From: Allomuricauda sp.
Lineage (GTDB): Bacteria > Bacteroidota > Bacteroidia > Flavobacteriales > Flavobacteriaceae
Assembly (NCBI RefSeq): GCF_013911645.1
Contig: NZ_JACESV010000002.1
Location: 620,001-684,000 of the forward strand
DNA: 64,000 nt
Direction of reading: 5' to 3'
Position 1 is the stretch's first letter. Each line of letters opens with the position of its first letter. A model generated the notes under the pieces. The model saw nothing but the letters and a program-made list of their open reading frames with translations. It was not told the origin of the DNA and searched no databases. A program made the position numbers and the translations under genes. Below, piece by piece: positions 26,789-35,732 of this stretch.

Positions 26789-27470
26789 TTTGGCAATCAT
26801 ACCAGCAAGGGGAGGAAGCAAAAGGATTCCGAGAAAAAATTTAAAACATTTTTTAGGGAAGCCAATAATTGCCTATTCGATTGAATTGGCAATTCAGAGT
26901 AATCTCTTCACAGAAGTAATGGTTTCAACTGAAGACGAGGAAATAGCAGCGATTGCTAAAAAATTTGGCGCAAGTGTGCCATTTTTAAGGTCAAAAAAGA
27001 ATTCAGATGATTTTGCAACCCTATCTGAGGTAATCGACGAAGTACTATCAACGTATAAAACACAGTTTGATTTTATCTGCTGTATTTTACCAACAGCTCC
27101 ACTAGCAAGTCTGGAGGCGTTGAATGAAGGGCTAAGTGTACTCCAGAAAAATCAATATGATTCGGTTAGGCCGGTCGTAGAATTTTCCTACCCAATACAA
27201 AGAGCAATAAAAATTGATTCTGATAATAGGATGCACTTTTTCTTTCCGGAGCATTATAAATCAAGATCACAGGATTTAGAGCCTTCATACCATGATGCGG
27301 GACAATTTTATTGGATGACCAGCAAGGAGAGACTCCATGGCGCCAAAAAGGGAGTTGTAGTCATTAACGGCAACCAGGCTCAGGACATTGATACAGAGAA
27401 AGATTGGGAGCTAGCGGAATTGAAGTATAAATTCAATCAGCAAAAAGGAAATCAGTACGAAAGAAAATAA
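26781..27470 (+). CDS. pseF: Pseudaminic acid cytidylyltransferase
   Basis: The last step: activates pseudaminic acid as CMP-Pse. It has 229 residues with the nucleotide-binding opening NLAIIPARGGSKRIPRKNLK, then ELAIQSNLFTEVMVSTEDEE and LPTAPLASLEALNEGL, and a late QDIDTEKDW, all typical of NeuA/PseF. The start overlaps the pseC end by 8 bases. In this cluster pseF precedes the lyase-hydratase cassette, separated from it by 15 bases. Confidence 0.94.
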   Translation: MNNLAIIPARGGSKRIPRKNLKHFLGKPIIAYSIELAIQSNLFTEVMVSTEDEEIAAIAKKFGASVPFLRSKKNSDDFATLSEVIDEVLSTYKTQFDFICCILPTAPLASLEALNEGLSVLQKNQYDSVRPVVEFSYPIQRAIKIDSDNRMHFFFPEHYKSRSQDLEPSYHDAGQFYWMTSKERLHGAKKGVVVINGNQAQDIDTEKDWELAELKYKFNQQKGNQYERK

Positions 27471-27485
27471 AAAGCAACAGGTACC

Positions 27486-28304
27486 ATGCAATCTTTTTTC
27501 TTTATTCCTGCAAATAAGCTACATAAAATTGCTCATATTAAAGAAAAGGGAGCAACTGAAATAGTCATTGATTTAGAGGATGCTGTAAAAACTTCAGAAA
27601 AGAATAATCTGTTAGAACGAATTCTGAAATATCCAAATGAGGATATCCGTAACTGCTTTTTCAGAGTTCCATTAATGGATTCTAAGGGAAACTTTGATTT
27701 TAAAATTTTTGACAGGTTACTTGAAAATGGTTTTACCCGGTTTGTTTTTCCAAAATTAACGGGCTTTAACGATTTTGAGCTTTGTTTAAAAAGAACAAAA
27801 TCAACACTTAAAGTTATTTTGCTCATTGAGACTCCAAGATTATATATGGAAAGCTTTAATCATATTTCCAATTATCATCAACATGTATATGGATTGGCTT
27901 TGGGAAGCCATGATTTTATATCTGCCATACAAGCAAAGCATACTTTACAAAACCTAGAGGTTTTGAGACAACAAATTTTGTATTTTTCTAAAGCATATGA
28001 CATTCTAGCCATTGATATTGCCTCAATGAACATTATGGATGGAGAAAGCTTTAGAGAAGAGTTGATGGACGGATTTGATAAGGGCTATGATGGAAAGTTT
28101 ATTATTCACCCAAATCAATTGGAAATTGTAAATGGAACCAAGTTCTACAGTGATTTAGAATACGAGTGGGCACTACAAGTGGAACAAAAATTAAACAAAC
28201 ATGGTGGAGCAAATGAATTTGACCCTATCTTGATAAATGGTAAAGTTGTGGAAAAGCCCCATATAAAACTAGCAATAAGAATAATTAATGAATTTAGAAA
28301 ATAA
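27486..28304 (+). CDS. CitE-like HpcH/HpaI aldolase/citrate lyase family protein (first copy)
   Basis: A 272-residue TIM-barrel protein of the citrate lyase beta family. It opens with MQSFFFIPANKLHKIAHIKE and has DLEDAVKTSEKNN (metal-site Asp/Glu strand), FVFPKLTGFNDFE, LLIETPRLY and the late FIIHPNQLEIVN. Family members cleave or form malyl-CoA, citramalyl-CoA or similar beta-hydroxyacyl-CoA esters. It lies inside the pse cluster next to a MaoC-like hydratase and a second CitE-like gene, so I infer a role in making an acyl donor. It shares only the general family pattern with the second copy. Confidence 0.82.
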   Translation: MQSFFFIPANKLHKIAHIKEKGATEIVIDLEDAVKTSEKNNLLERILKYPNEDIRNCFFRVPLMDSKGNFDFKIFDRLLENGFTRFVFPKLTGFNDFELCLKRTKSTLKVILLIETPRLYMESFNHISNYHQHVYGLALGSHDFISAIQAKHTLQNLEVLRQQILYFSKAYDILAIDIASMNIMDGESFREELMDGFDKGYDGKFIIHPNQLEIVNGTKFYSDLEYEWALQVEQKLNKHGGANEFDPILINGKVVEKPHIKLAIRIINEFRK

Positions 28305-28305
28305 C

Positions 28306-28767
28306 ATGGCTGTAACAAAATTTGGAAGATACTTTGAGGATTTTATTATAGGCGAGGAGGTTTTGCACGAAGGATCCAAGACTATTTTTGAAAGTGACAA
28401 TAATTTTTTCAGTTTGCTGACGATGAATCATCATCCAGTGCATATTAACTTGGACTATGCAGAAAAGAAGCAGCATAAACAGCTGCTTGTCGTAGGGACA
28501 TTGGTTTTCAGCTTAATAGTTGGAATATCTGTTCCTGATATAAGTGGAAAGGCGATAGCCAATTTGGAATATGAAGATATTAAGCATTTAAACCCTGTTT
28601 TTATTAATGATACGCTCTATGCGAAAACCAAAATACTAGCGAAGAGAGAATCCAAATCCAAAAGTGATAGAGGAATAGTTCATGTTGAAACAATTGGATA
28701 TAATCAACATAAACAGAATGTCATTAGTTTTAAAAGAAAAGTTTTAGTTCCTAGAATGCCTAAGTAG
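28306..28767 (+). CDS. MaoC-like (hotdog) dehydratase/hydratase
   Basis: A 153-residue single hotdog domain. It begins MAVTKFGRYFEDFIIGEEVL; an in-frame ATG at 28288 would overlap the previous gene by 17 bases but gives a less typical start. The hydratase-2-like motif is TMNHHPVHINLDYAEKKQ (about residues 40-57), followed by GTLVFSLIVGIS and VFINDTLYAKTKI. MaoC proteins hydrate enoyl-CoA such as mesaconyl-CoA or crotonyl-CoA. It sits between two CitE-like genes, as in clusters that interconvert mesaconyl-CoA and malyl-CoA-type esters. Confidence 0.82.
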   Translation: MAVTKFGRYFEDFIIGEEVLHEGSKTIFESDNNFFSLLTMNHHPVHINLDYAEKKQHKQLLVVGTLVFSLIVGISVPDISGKAIANLEYEDIKHLNPVFINDTLYAKTKILAKRESKSKSDRGIVHVETIGYNQHKQNVISFKRKVLVPRMPK

Positions 28768-28773
28768 AACTCT

Positions 28774-29661
28774 ATGAAAGATGTTTTAATGAGGAGCTTA
28801 ATGTTTGTTCCCGCCCACAGTGACAAGCTTATGCAAAGCGCTATGAAGGTAGACGCAGACATATTGCTTCTTGATATCGAAGACTCGGTGCAGCCAGTAG
28901 CAAATAAACAAGTCGCCAGAAATAAAATTATAGAGTACTTGGAAAAGGGTATGTTTAAAGGCCGGACAATCTTTCCTAGAATTAATGACAGAGAAAGTGG
29001 CCAATTACTAAAAGATGTTAGCCAATTGACCATACCGGGTATTGCAGGTTTTATGTATCCGAAAGCGAAAAGAGGAGAGGACATATATTTTTTTGACAAA
29101 CTCTTGGAAACAATAGAGTTCGAAAAGGGATATAAGATAGGGTCTTTTAAAATTATAGCATTGATTGAAACGGCCTCTGCGGTAATGAATGTTCAGGAGA
29201 TATGTGCAGCTTCTGAAAGGGTGGTGGCCATAGCTTTCGGCTCTGAAGATTTTATAACGGACTTAGAAGGAATACATGACCAAGAGCACATGAGTCTTTT
29301 TAGTCCAAGGGCACTGATTGCAATGGGGGCTAGGGCACAGAATGTAATTCCAATAGACACTGTTCATGTCAGAGTCAAAGACCTTACAGATTTGGAAAAA
29401 AATCTCCAATTGTCCGTTAAATTAGGTTTTGAAGGAATGCTGGTTTTAAACCCTATTGAAATCCCTCTTGTCCATAAATACTATTCCCCTTCAAAGGAGG
29501 ACGTACAGCATTCCAAAGAGATTTTAATTTCAGACCAACTAGCGAGAAAAGAAGGGTTAGGAGTCGCTATAATCAATGGCAAGTTTATTGGTCCGCCATT
29601 TGTGGCAAAAGCAAAAAAGATTCTTGAAAAGGATAAGTTGATTCAAAGAAAAAAGCAATGA
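28774..29661 (+). CDS. CitE-like HpcH/HpaI aldolase/citrate lyase family protein (second copy)
   Basis: A 295-residue protein. It opens with SLMFVPAHSDKLMQSAMKV, then ADILLLDIEDSVQP (metal-site acid pair), RTIFPRINDRESG, ALIETASAVMN, AIAFGSEDF and LVLNPIEIPLVHKYYSPS, a closer fit to canonical CitE / beta-methylmalyl-CoA lyases than the first copy. It is 6 bases after the MaoC-like gene and overlaps the acyltransferase by 4 bases. The tight coupling suggests that the three enzymes feed the acyltransferase with an acyl-CoA. Confidence 0.85.
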   Translation: MKDVLMRSLMFVPAHSDKLMQSAMKVDADILLLDIEDSVQPVANKQVARNKIIEYLEKGMFKGRTIFPRINDRESGQLLKDVSQLTIPGIAGFMYPKAKRGEDIYFFDKLLETIEFEKGYKIGSFKIIALIETASAVMNVQEICAASERVVAIAFGSEDFITDLEGIHDQEHMSLFSPRALIAMGARAQNVIPIDTVHVRVKDLTDLEKNLQLSVKLGFEGMLVLNPIEIPLVHKYYSPSKEDVQHSKEILISDQLARKEGLGVAIINGKFIGPPFVAKAKKILEKDKLIQRKKQ

Positions 29662-30314
29662 AAAAAATTATAATCATTGGAGGATATGGTAACGGAACAG
29701 TGGCTTTATCAACAATTGAAGACATTAACAAAAATGAAAAGACATGGGAAGTCTTGGGGTTTTTAAACGACAATGAAACGGCACCCATTAATGGTTACCC
29801 AATACTCGGTAAAATAAACAAACCCAACGTCCAAAAATATATTGAAAAACCTGACGTCTATTTTTTCTACTCTTTAATTTCCGTAAAACTTAACTTTAAG
29901 TTTCTTTCAAAACTGAACGAACTTGAAATTCCTAAAGAGAGATTTGCCACATTAATACACCCAACGGCTGTTATTTCCAAGTTTAGTGAAATAGGATATG
30001 GCACCTGTATTCAACCTTTCGTATCAATAGGCCCAAATACCGAGATAGGTAATCACGTACAAATTTTTGCCCAATCCTTGATTGGTCATGGAGCAAAACT
30101 GAATGATTACAGTTATGTTGCCAATAATGCTTGCATTGGTGCCGATGTAGTTTTAAAAGAAGGGGCCTATTTAGGTACTAATGCAACTACATTGGAGTTT
30201 GTAACATTGGGAAAATGGTCTGTAACAGGAATTGGGGCGGTAGTATTGAAAGATGTGCCAGATTATGCTAAAATGGTAGGAAATCCAGCCAGACAAATTG
30301 GAACGGTGAATTAA
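29658..30314 (+). CDS. PglD/NeuD-like sugar acyltransferase (left-handed beta helix)
   Basis: A 218-residue protein. The N-terminal Rossmann-like part (IIIIGGYGNGTVALSTIED) binds the sugar nucleotide; residues ~95-210 are hexapeptide repeats (IGYGTCIQPFVSIGPNTEIG, GADVVLKEGAYLG). The likely catalytic His is in SLIGHGAKLNDYSY. PglD N-acetylates UDP-4-amino sugars. The canonical GNAT enzyme PseH is absent, so this protein probably acylates the PseC product, possibly with a non-acetyl group. Confidence 0.85.
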   Translation: MKKIIIIGGYGNGTVALSTIEDINKNEKTWEVLGFLNDNETAPINGYPILGKINKPNVQKYIEKPDVYFFYSLISVKLNFKFLSKLNELEIPKERFATLIHPTAVISKFSEIGYGTCIQPFVSIGPNTEIGNHVQIFAQSLIGHGAKLNDYSYVANNACIGADVVLKEGAYLGTNATTLEFVTLGKWSVTGIGAVVLKDVPDYAKMVGNPARQIGTVN

Positions 30315-30321
30315 ATTTAGA

Positions 30322-31332
30322 ATGATAGAAGGCAAGAAGATACTTTTTAGAGTAGATGCTGGTGAACAAATAGGCCTAGGACACTTTTTTAGAAGTTATC
30401 ATTTAGGAAAAGCTTTAAGAAATAGGGGTTTTTACGTATCATTTGTTCATGCAGATTCTTTATTCTGGAGTCAATTGCCAAGTTTTGAGTTTGAGCACTA
30501 CAACCTGGAAAGCGGGAGCGAAGAGGACCAAACCGTTGAAATATGTATTAGCGGTAATTTTGACCTTCTCTATGTAGACGCAATTTGTTCTTTTAGAGAG
30601 GAAAAATTGAATAAAGTAAAACCAAAGGCAAAAGTTGTGTTCTACCAAAATTTAACTGAATCGAGGTTTTTGGCAGACATTTTCATTTTACCATCAATTC
30701 ACCAGAAAGACTCTTTTTTTGAGGGTTTTGTTAGTAGTGGAACAAAGGTATACCAGGGCCTAGAGTATTCGATTTTAAATGAAAGGATGAATGAGTTCAA
30801 ACAATTAAGCAAGAATTATAGTCTAAAAGTCAATGAAATTGGAATAATTAGTGGCGGAAGCGATCCCAGAAATGTATTGGGGTCTGTGTATAATTTGCTG
30901 GATTTTAATAGATGGCAAGAAATAATGTTTGTTTTTTATTTTGGAGAAAATTATTTGCACCGTGGGAGTGTTCCAACTTATTTGCCTAGTAACGTTAGCT
31001 TTAAGGAGTTTGATTTCGATACAGTAATTGAATCAGATGTTGTAATAGCAACTTTTGGAGTTAGCACCTATGAGTTATTAAGCATAGGAATGCCTGTAAT
31101 GAGTATTGGGCACCAAAAATCAAACACGGAGGCCTCAGACTTTCTAGCTAATAAGACAGGTGCCCTTTACCATCTGGGACTAATAGACAACATAAACAAA
31201 GATCAGATCAATCAAGCAATTAGCCAATTTTTGGATGTAGAGATTAGAGAAAAACTGGGAAATAGGGCAAAAGAAATAGTTGACAATAAAGGAGTGAACA
31301 GAGTTATAAAAATAATTGAAGAAATATTATGA
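30322..31332 (+). CDS. pseG: UDP-2,4-diacetamido-2,4,6-trideoxy-beta-L-altropyranose hydrolase
   Basis: Releases UDP from the diacylated altrose sugar before PseI. It has 336 residues and a GT-B fold. The opening ILFRVDAGEQIGLGHFFRSY contains the family His (GLGH) that acts as base. The C-terminal half has ISGGSDPRN and the late VVIATFGVSTYELLSIGMP, the UDP-binding region seen in PseG/MurG relatives. It divides the acyltransferase from pseI and overlaps pseI by 4 bases. Confidence 0.9.
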   Translation: MIEGKKILFRVDAGEQIGLGHFFRSYHLGKALRNRGFYVSFVHADSLFWSQLPSFEFEHYNLESGSEEDQTVEICISGNFDLLYVDAICSFREEKLNKVKPKAKVVFYQNLTESRFLADIFILPSIHQKDSFFEGFVSSGTKVYQGLEYSILNERMNEFKQLSKNYSLKVNEIGIISGGSDPRNVLGSVYNLLDFNRWQEIMFVFYFGENYLHRGSVPTYLPSNVSFKEFDFDTVIESDVVIATFGVSTYELLSIGMPVMSIGHQKSNTEASDFLANKTGALYHLGLIDNINKDQINQAISQFLDVEIREKLGNRAKEIVDNKGVNRVIKIIEEIL

Positions 31333-32345
31333 ATGAAGAGACTGAAAATGGCGTGTTCATAATCGCTGAACTTTCCGCAAACCACAACAATGATTTGGAA
31401 CTCGCGGTCAGGACCATTGAAGCAGCGGCAAAATCTGGTGCGGATGCGATAAAAGTGCAGACCTACACAGCAGACTCATTAACCCTAAATGTAAACAATG
31501 ACATTTTTGGGCCCAGAAAGGATGGCTTATGGAAAGGGAGAACATTGTACGAACTTTTTACCGAGGGCAGTTTACTATACGAATGGCATCCCGTTCTAAA
31601 GAAAAAAGCAGAAGAATTGGGGATGATATTTTTTTCTTCACCTTTTGATAAAGCAGGAGTTGACCTTCTGGAATCTTTGTGCGTTCAGATGTATAAGGTC
31701 GCATCCCCGGAAATTACCGACATTCCACTTATTGAATATGTTGCATCTAAGAATAAACCGGTTATCATTTCAACCGGGATGGCATCGCTTGCAGATATAG
31801 AACTGGCGGTAAATACTTGTCGCAAAGTGGGGAACAACGATATTACTCTATTAAAATGTACTTCGGAATATCCTGCAGTTCCTGAGATGGCTAATTTAAA
31901 AACTATTCCAAACCTCAAAAGCACCTTCAATGTCAAAGTTGGCCTCTCTGACCATACAATGGGAGCAACGGTTCCTATTGTTTCGGTAGCATTGGGGGCA
32001 AGAGTTATTGAAAAGCATTTTATACTGGATAGAGAATTTGGAGGTGTTGACTCGGCATTTTCAATGAACCCTGATGAGTTTAAGGAAATGGTCAGGGCCG
32101 TAAGGGAAGCGGAAAAATGTCTTGGACAAATAGACTATTCTTTGACCGAAAGAAATAAGTTGAGAAGAAGATCATTGTTTCTATCCAAGGATGTTAAGGC
32201 AGGGGATGTGGTCACAGAGGAAAACCTTCGCTCGGTAAGACCTGGTTATGGGTTACACCCGAAATACCTTAATGATGTTTTAGGCAGAAAGGTCAACAAT
32301 ACCTACAAGGCTGGTACAGCATTAACATGGAGAATGCTTTGCTAA
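31329..32345 (+). CDS. pseI: Pseudaminic acid synthase
   Basis: Condenses the 6-deoxy-altrose diamide with phosphoenolpyruvate. It has 338 residues: a NeuB-type TIM barrel (IIAELSANHNNDLELAVRTI, KVQTYTADSLTL, FSSPFDKAGVDLLE, GLSDHTMGATVPI) and a C-terminal SAF/antifreeze-like domain from about residue 285 (RRSLFLSKDVKAGDVVTEEN). The stop is 19 bases inside the start of the flippase gene, so the two are coupled. Confidence 0.95.
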   Translation: MNEETENGVFIIAELSANHNNDLELAVRTIEAAAKSGADAIKVQTYTADSLTLNVNNDIFGPRKDGLWKGRTLYELFTEGSLLYEWHPVLKKKAEELGMIFFSSPFDKAGVDLLESLCVQMYKVASPEITDIPLIEYVASKNKPVIISTGMASLADIELAVNTCRKVGNNDITLLKCTSEYPAVPEMANLKTIPNLKSTFNVKVGLSDHTMGATVPIVSVALGARVIEKHFILDREFGGVDSAFSMNPDEFKEMVRAVREAEKCLGQIDYSLTERNKLRRRSLFLSKDVKAGDVVTEENLRSVRPGYGLHPKYLNDVLGRKVNNTYKAGTALTWRMLC

Positions 32346-33583
32346 ATAAAGATTTATATAACAAGTTACTTACGGTTTCATGCAGGTTGCTGGGCCTTGG
32401 CTCGCGATTTTTGCTTACATTTTTGTTGACAAAGGAAATATCGCTCGAATTTCAAGGTGAATATACTTTAATGAGCACTACCGTGGCCTTGTTGATTATT
32501 CTTTTTGGGTTCGATTTTTATGTATATGCAAATAGGCTGTTGATAAAACAAAAAAAAAATGAAGTGTTTTTTTTTAAAAACTCCTTGGTTTTTTACTCTT
32601 TTTCATACTTGCTTTTGCTTCCTTTTATTTGGTATACAACTAAGAATTTTGATGTAGTTGATGTCGGTCCATTTTGGATACTTTACTTTTTAATAGTTTT
32701 TGAACATCTTGGTCAAGAATTGTTCAGGTCTTACATTGCGCTCAGAAAACCACTGTTTGCCAATGTATTACTCCTTCTCAGAACGGGTAGTTGGGCAGGA
32801 ATCATAGTTTTTGGTCTTGTTTTCATCAAAGATTTTCAAATAAGCATACCCGGCATATTAGAACTATGGTTGCTTTTCGCGTTTATAACTTGTGTATTGG
32901 GCATTGCGTTTTATCCTAATATAAAATCATTCACAAGGGAAAGAATTGATTTTAAATGGATCAAAAAGGGTATAGGGGTTGGCCTAACAATGTTTATGTC
33001 CACAATATGCTTAAAAGTTATAGAATACTCCGATAGATACCTAATTACCTTTTTTCTTGACAAAACCGAGTTGGGAATATATGCACTCTATTTTCAATTG
33101 GCCAACCTCATAAATGTTATAATTTTCACAATGTACATTTCATTCATTTATCCCGATATAATTCAGGGAGTGCACGAAAAAAGCAGGGATAGTACACTTG
33201 GCGCAATGAAGAATATTCAAAGAAAAACGCTTTTTATTGTAATTTCATATGCGCTTTTATCAGTTGTTTTAATTCCGATTTTTTTGAAATATATAGGTCG
33301 GAGCGAATTGTATCCTAACATACCCATATTTTATATACTGCTTACAGCCTTTTTATTTTTGAACCTTAACTTTTCATATCATTTTGCTATAATAGGTTTT
33401 GAAAAGGAAGCTCTTATTTTGAAAGCTACTTTTTTAGCCTGTGTATTTAATATTTTTATGAATATCCTTCTAATCCCATTGTTTGGAATTTATGGTGCAG
33501 CAGTTGCGCTATTGACAGGAAATTTCGTGCTTTTTCTTGTTAAGAGAAAATTTGGTAAAAACCTAATGGATCAATGGAGGTAG
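32327..33583 (+). CDS. wzx: Oligosaccharide flippase (Wzx-like, MOP superfamily)
   Basis: A 418-residue integral membrane protein with about 12 hydrophobic segments and typical MATE/Wzx turns such as YSDRYLITFFLDKTELGIYA and ILLIPLFGIYGAAVALLTGN near the C-terminus. It would move the lipid-linked repeat unit across the inner membrane. It overlaps pseI by 19 bases and the glycosyltransferase gene by 10 bases. The coding sequence is very AT-rich. Confidence 0.85.
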   Translation: MENALLNKDLYNKLLTVSCRLLGLGSRFLLTFLLTKEISLEFQGEYTLMSTTVALLIILFGFDFYVYANRLLIKQKKNEVFFFKNSLVFYSFSYLLLLPFIWYTTKNFDVVDVGPFWILYFLIVFEHLGQELFRSYIALRKPLFANVLLLLRTGSWAGIIVFGLVFIKDFQISIPGILELWLLFAFITCVLGIAFYPNIKSFTRERIDFKWIKKGIGVGLTMFMSTICLKVIEYSDRYLITFFLDKTELGIYALYFQLANLINVIIFTMYISFIYPDIIQGVHEKSRDSTLGAMKNIQRKTLFIVISYALLSVVLIPIFLKYIGRSELYPNIPIFYILLTAFLFLNLNFSYHFAIIGFEKEALILKATFLACVFNIFMNILLIPLFGIYGAAVALLTGNFVLFLVKRKFGKNLMDQWR

Positions 33584-34602
33584 AAAACATAGCAATAGTA
33601 CTTACACCCTTTCAAAAACATATGATTGGGGCTGTTGATAAGAACCTCTTTGATTCAGAAACAACTTTGGTCTTTCATAGTAAACATGTCTCTTTTGAAA
33701 ATTGTAATTGCGCTTTGGAGAGAATAGATGGTTTCGAGTTCTCTAAAAGAAGATTGTTTAGATTGGACATTAGTTATTTTAAAGAGGCAAAGCAGGCGAT
33801 TCAAAGAATTCGAGGAAAAATAACTGGATGTCAAATGAAGTACTCATTAAAGGACGGGCTTAATCTTTACATAGGGAGTGAAAAAGATGTTTTTTCCCAA
33901 ATGTTGTTGGCCACTCCTTCAATGTACCGTAAAATATCGAATTTGATTGCAGTGGAAGAGGGTGTTGGATATTATAAAACAGGTAGGACATTCAATACAA
34001 AACTGACAAAGGTTGCATACAAATTCCTTACACCTCTACTATTTGGAGAAAGGATAGATTATGTATATACTTTGGGCTTGGATTCTAATATCAACATTGT
34101 TTATGCAAGAATGCCGAAACTGTTGCCAAAAAAAAGAAATAAAGTGGAGTATCGGCAGCTTCCGGGCCCTTCTAAAAAAAATAAAGGGTCTTATTCTGCC
34201 TCCACGGGAAAAATTCTTATTTACTCGTTCCCAAGTGAGGACTATGGTATAAAAGACCGTGAAAAAAAGAAAATATTTCAAGTTTTAATAGATGCCTTTG
34301 CGCAAAAACAGATTGTTATAAAGCCACACCCTAGGGAGAATATGGAATTTTTTAATAATGAATTTATAAATAACAATGTTACCTTGTTGGATAAAAGGTT
34401 GATTGGAGAAGCATTTGATTATTTTGAATTTGAGAAAATCATAAATTTTTCATCTTCAATCGTAATTGATATTCTAATGGCAGGTTACCCTAAAGAGAAG
34501 GTATATACCATATTTTTTGATAAGAGCCCAAAAATTTCCTTTTTAAAGGAAACCAAGTGTTTGAAGCTATCTAACCTAAATCACAAGGATTTTGAAGATT
34601 AA
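33574..34602 (+). CDS. Sialyltransferase-like glycosyltransferase, candidate pseudaminyltransferase
   Basis: A 342-residue protein without membrane helices. It carries the two short motifs shared by bacterial sialyl- and polysialyltransferases: D/E-D/E-G (here AVEEGVGYY, residues ~126-134) and HP (IKPHPREN, His at ~252), followed by a Ser-rich FSSSIVIDIL at ~292-301 that fits the phosphate-binding serines. Such enzymes use CMP-nonulosonic acids. With CMP-Pse made by the same operon, transfer of Pse is the natural role. Overall similarity to a named family cannot be measured by eye. Confidence 0.62.
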   Translation: MEVENIAIVLTPFQKHMIGAVDKNLFDSETTLVFHSKHVSFENCNCALERIDGFEFSKRRLFRLDISYFKEAKQAIQRIRGKITGCQMKYSLKDGLNLYIGSEKDVFSQMLLATPSMYRKISNLIAVEEGVGYYKTGRTFNTKLTKVAYKFLTPLLFGERIDYVYTLGLDSNINIVYARMPKLLPKKRNKVEYRQLPGPSKKNKGSYSASTGKILIYSFPSEDYGIKDREKKKIFQVLIDAFAQKQIVIKPHPRENMEFFNNEFINNNVTLLDKRLIGEAFDYFEFEKIINFSSSIVIDILMAGYPKEKVYTIFFDKSPKISFLKETKCLKLSNLNHKDFED

Positions 34603-35725
34603 GTTTGGAAATGGATTTTTTTTGGCATCAATTTTAAGCTATCCGGTTCTTTTGGGAGCAATCTTTTTTTTTGACCTTGAGCCATTCAGAGTTACTGCAC
34701 CATACTTTTTTATAATCTTACTTTTTCTTTCAATTAAAATTGTTAGGCAGAGGAAGTTTATGATTTCCAAGCAAGACTCATCTAACCTTCTAATCATCTT
34801 ACTAGTGGTCTTGGTTTCAGCAATCAATTTCACCACGGTTCGATATAGTATTCCAATCTTATTTGCAACATATTCCTTCATTCTTTTTTTGTATCTAACT
34901 ACTGTAGAATCTGGATTTATACTTAAGAACAAAATAGTAAGAAGATATTTGGTTATTTACTTATTAATGGCTGTAATGTTTCTTTTTGTTAGCCATGCAT
35001 ATATGGAAGTTGGGGAAAGATATATCGGATTTACAGGTTCCCCTACAACTTTTGCTGGCCTTTTAGCGGCTCTTTTCATATTATTTGACACGATGACCGA
35101 CCAAAAGAGATGGATTAGGGTATTAACGTTTCTTTTTGTGCTCTTTTTCGTGGGTTTATCAAAAACTAGGTTAGTAATTATTTTTTTGATCGGGTACCCC
35201 GTCTTAAGGTATGTTATCAATAAAAAAGCACTTAATAGAGGAGGGGTCTTTCTTATATTCTTTCTGATTTTATTTTTCGTGTACTCCCTCTATGGAATCG
35301 TTGTGGAAAATTACCCTGAGTTGATTACCTTACGGTACAAAGATGCCAGGGATGCATCTTTTGGGCTCAGATACAGATTGTACCAGATAGTTGAAGAGAA
35401 TTTTTTCTTGGGAAATAAATGGGAAATTCTATTTGGAAAAGGAAATGAATATTCTAGGAATTTAATTATTGAAAAAATCGGATTGGATATATTCCCTCAT
35501 AATGATTTTATTCGATTGATTAATGACTGGGGCATTCTTGGCGCAGGAATTTTTTTCGTTTTGCTTTACAGACTTGCACTGAAAAACATAACTTCGCTTT
35601 TAATTGCCCTGCTCTATATTGTTTTGTGGTATTCAAATATGATTTTCAATTTATACTTGGTTTCCATCTTGATTATATCATCTTTTTATCACGAAAATAT
35701 GGGTGGCGCTAGGATACGGAAATGA
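34592..35725 (+). CDS. O-antigen polymerase/ligase-like membrane protein (first)
   Basis: A 377-residue protein with about ten hydrophobic segments and a large loop near the C-terminus containing FGKGNEYSRNLIIEKI and FPHNDFIRLINDWGILGAGI, the HN-containing motif of the Wzy/WaaL superfamily. The start is a TTG that overlaps the preceding stop by 11 bases; no in-frame ATG lies nearby. It is either the Wzy polymerase or the ligase of the locus. Confidence 0.7.
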   Translation: MKIKFGNGFFLASILSYPVLLGAIFFFDLEPFRVTAPYFFIILLFLSIKIVRQRKFMISKQDSSNLLIILLVVLVSAINFTTVRYSIPILFATYSFILFLYLTTVESGFILKNKIVRRYLVIYLLMAVMFLFVSHAYMEVGERYIGFTGSPTTFAGLLAALFILFDTMTDQKRWIRVLTFLFVLFFVGLSKTRLVIIFLIGYPVLRYVINKKALNRGGVFLIFFLILFFVYSLYGIVVENYPELITLRYKDARDASFGLRYRLYQIVEENFFLGNKWEILFGKGNEYSRNLIIEKIGLDIFPHNDFIRLINDWGILGAGIFFVLLYRLALKNITSLLIALLYIVLWYSNMIFNLYLVSILIISSFYHENMGGARIRK

Positions 35726-35732
35726 GTGTTAA

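Noticed and set aside
34592..34602. Overlap of the polymerase-like gene with the glycosyltransferase as a frameshift or fusion
   Set aside because: Both proteins are complete in themselves; an 11-base overlap with a TTG start fits translational coupling seen across this operon.
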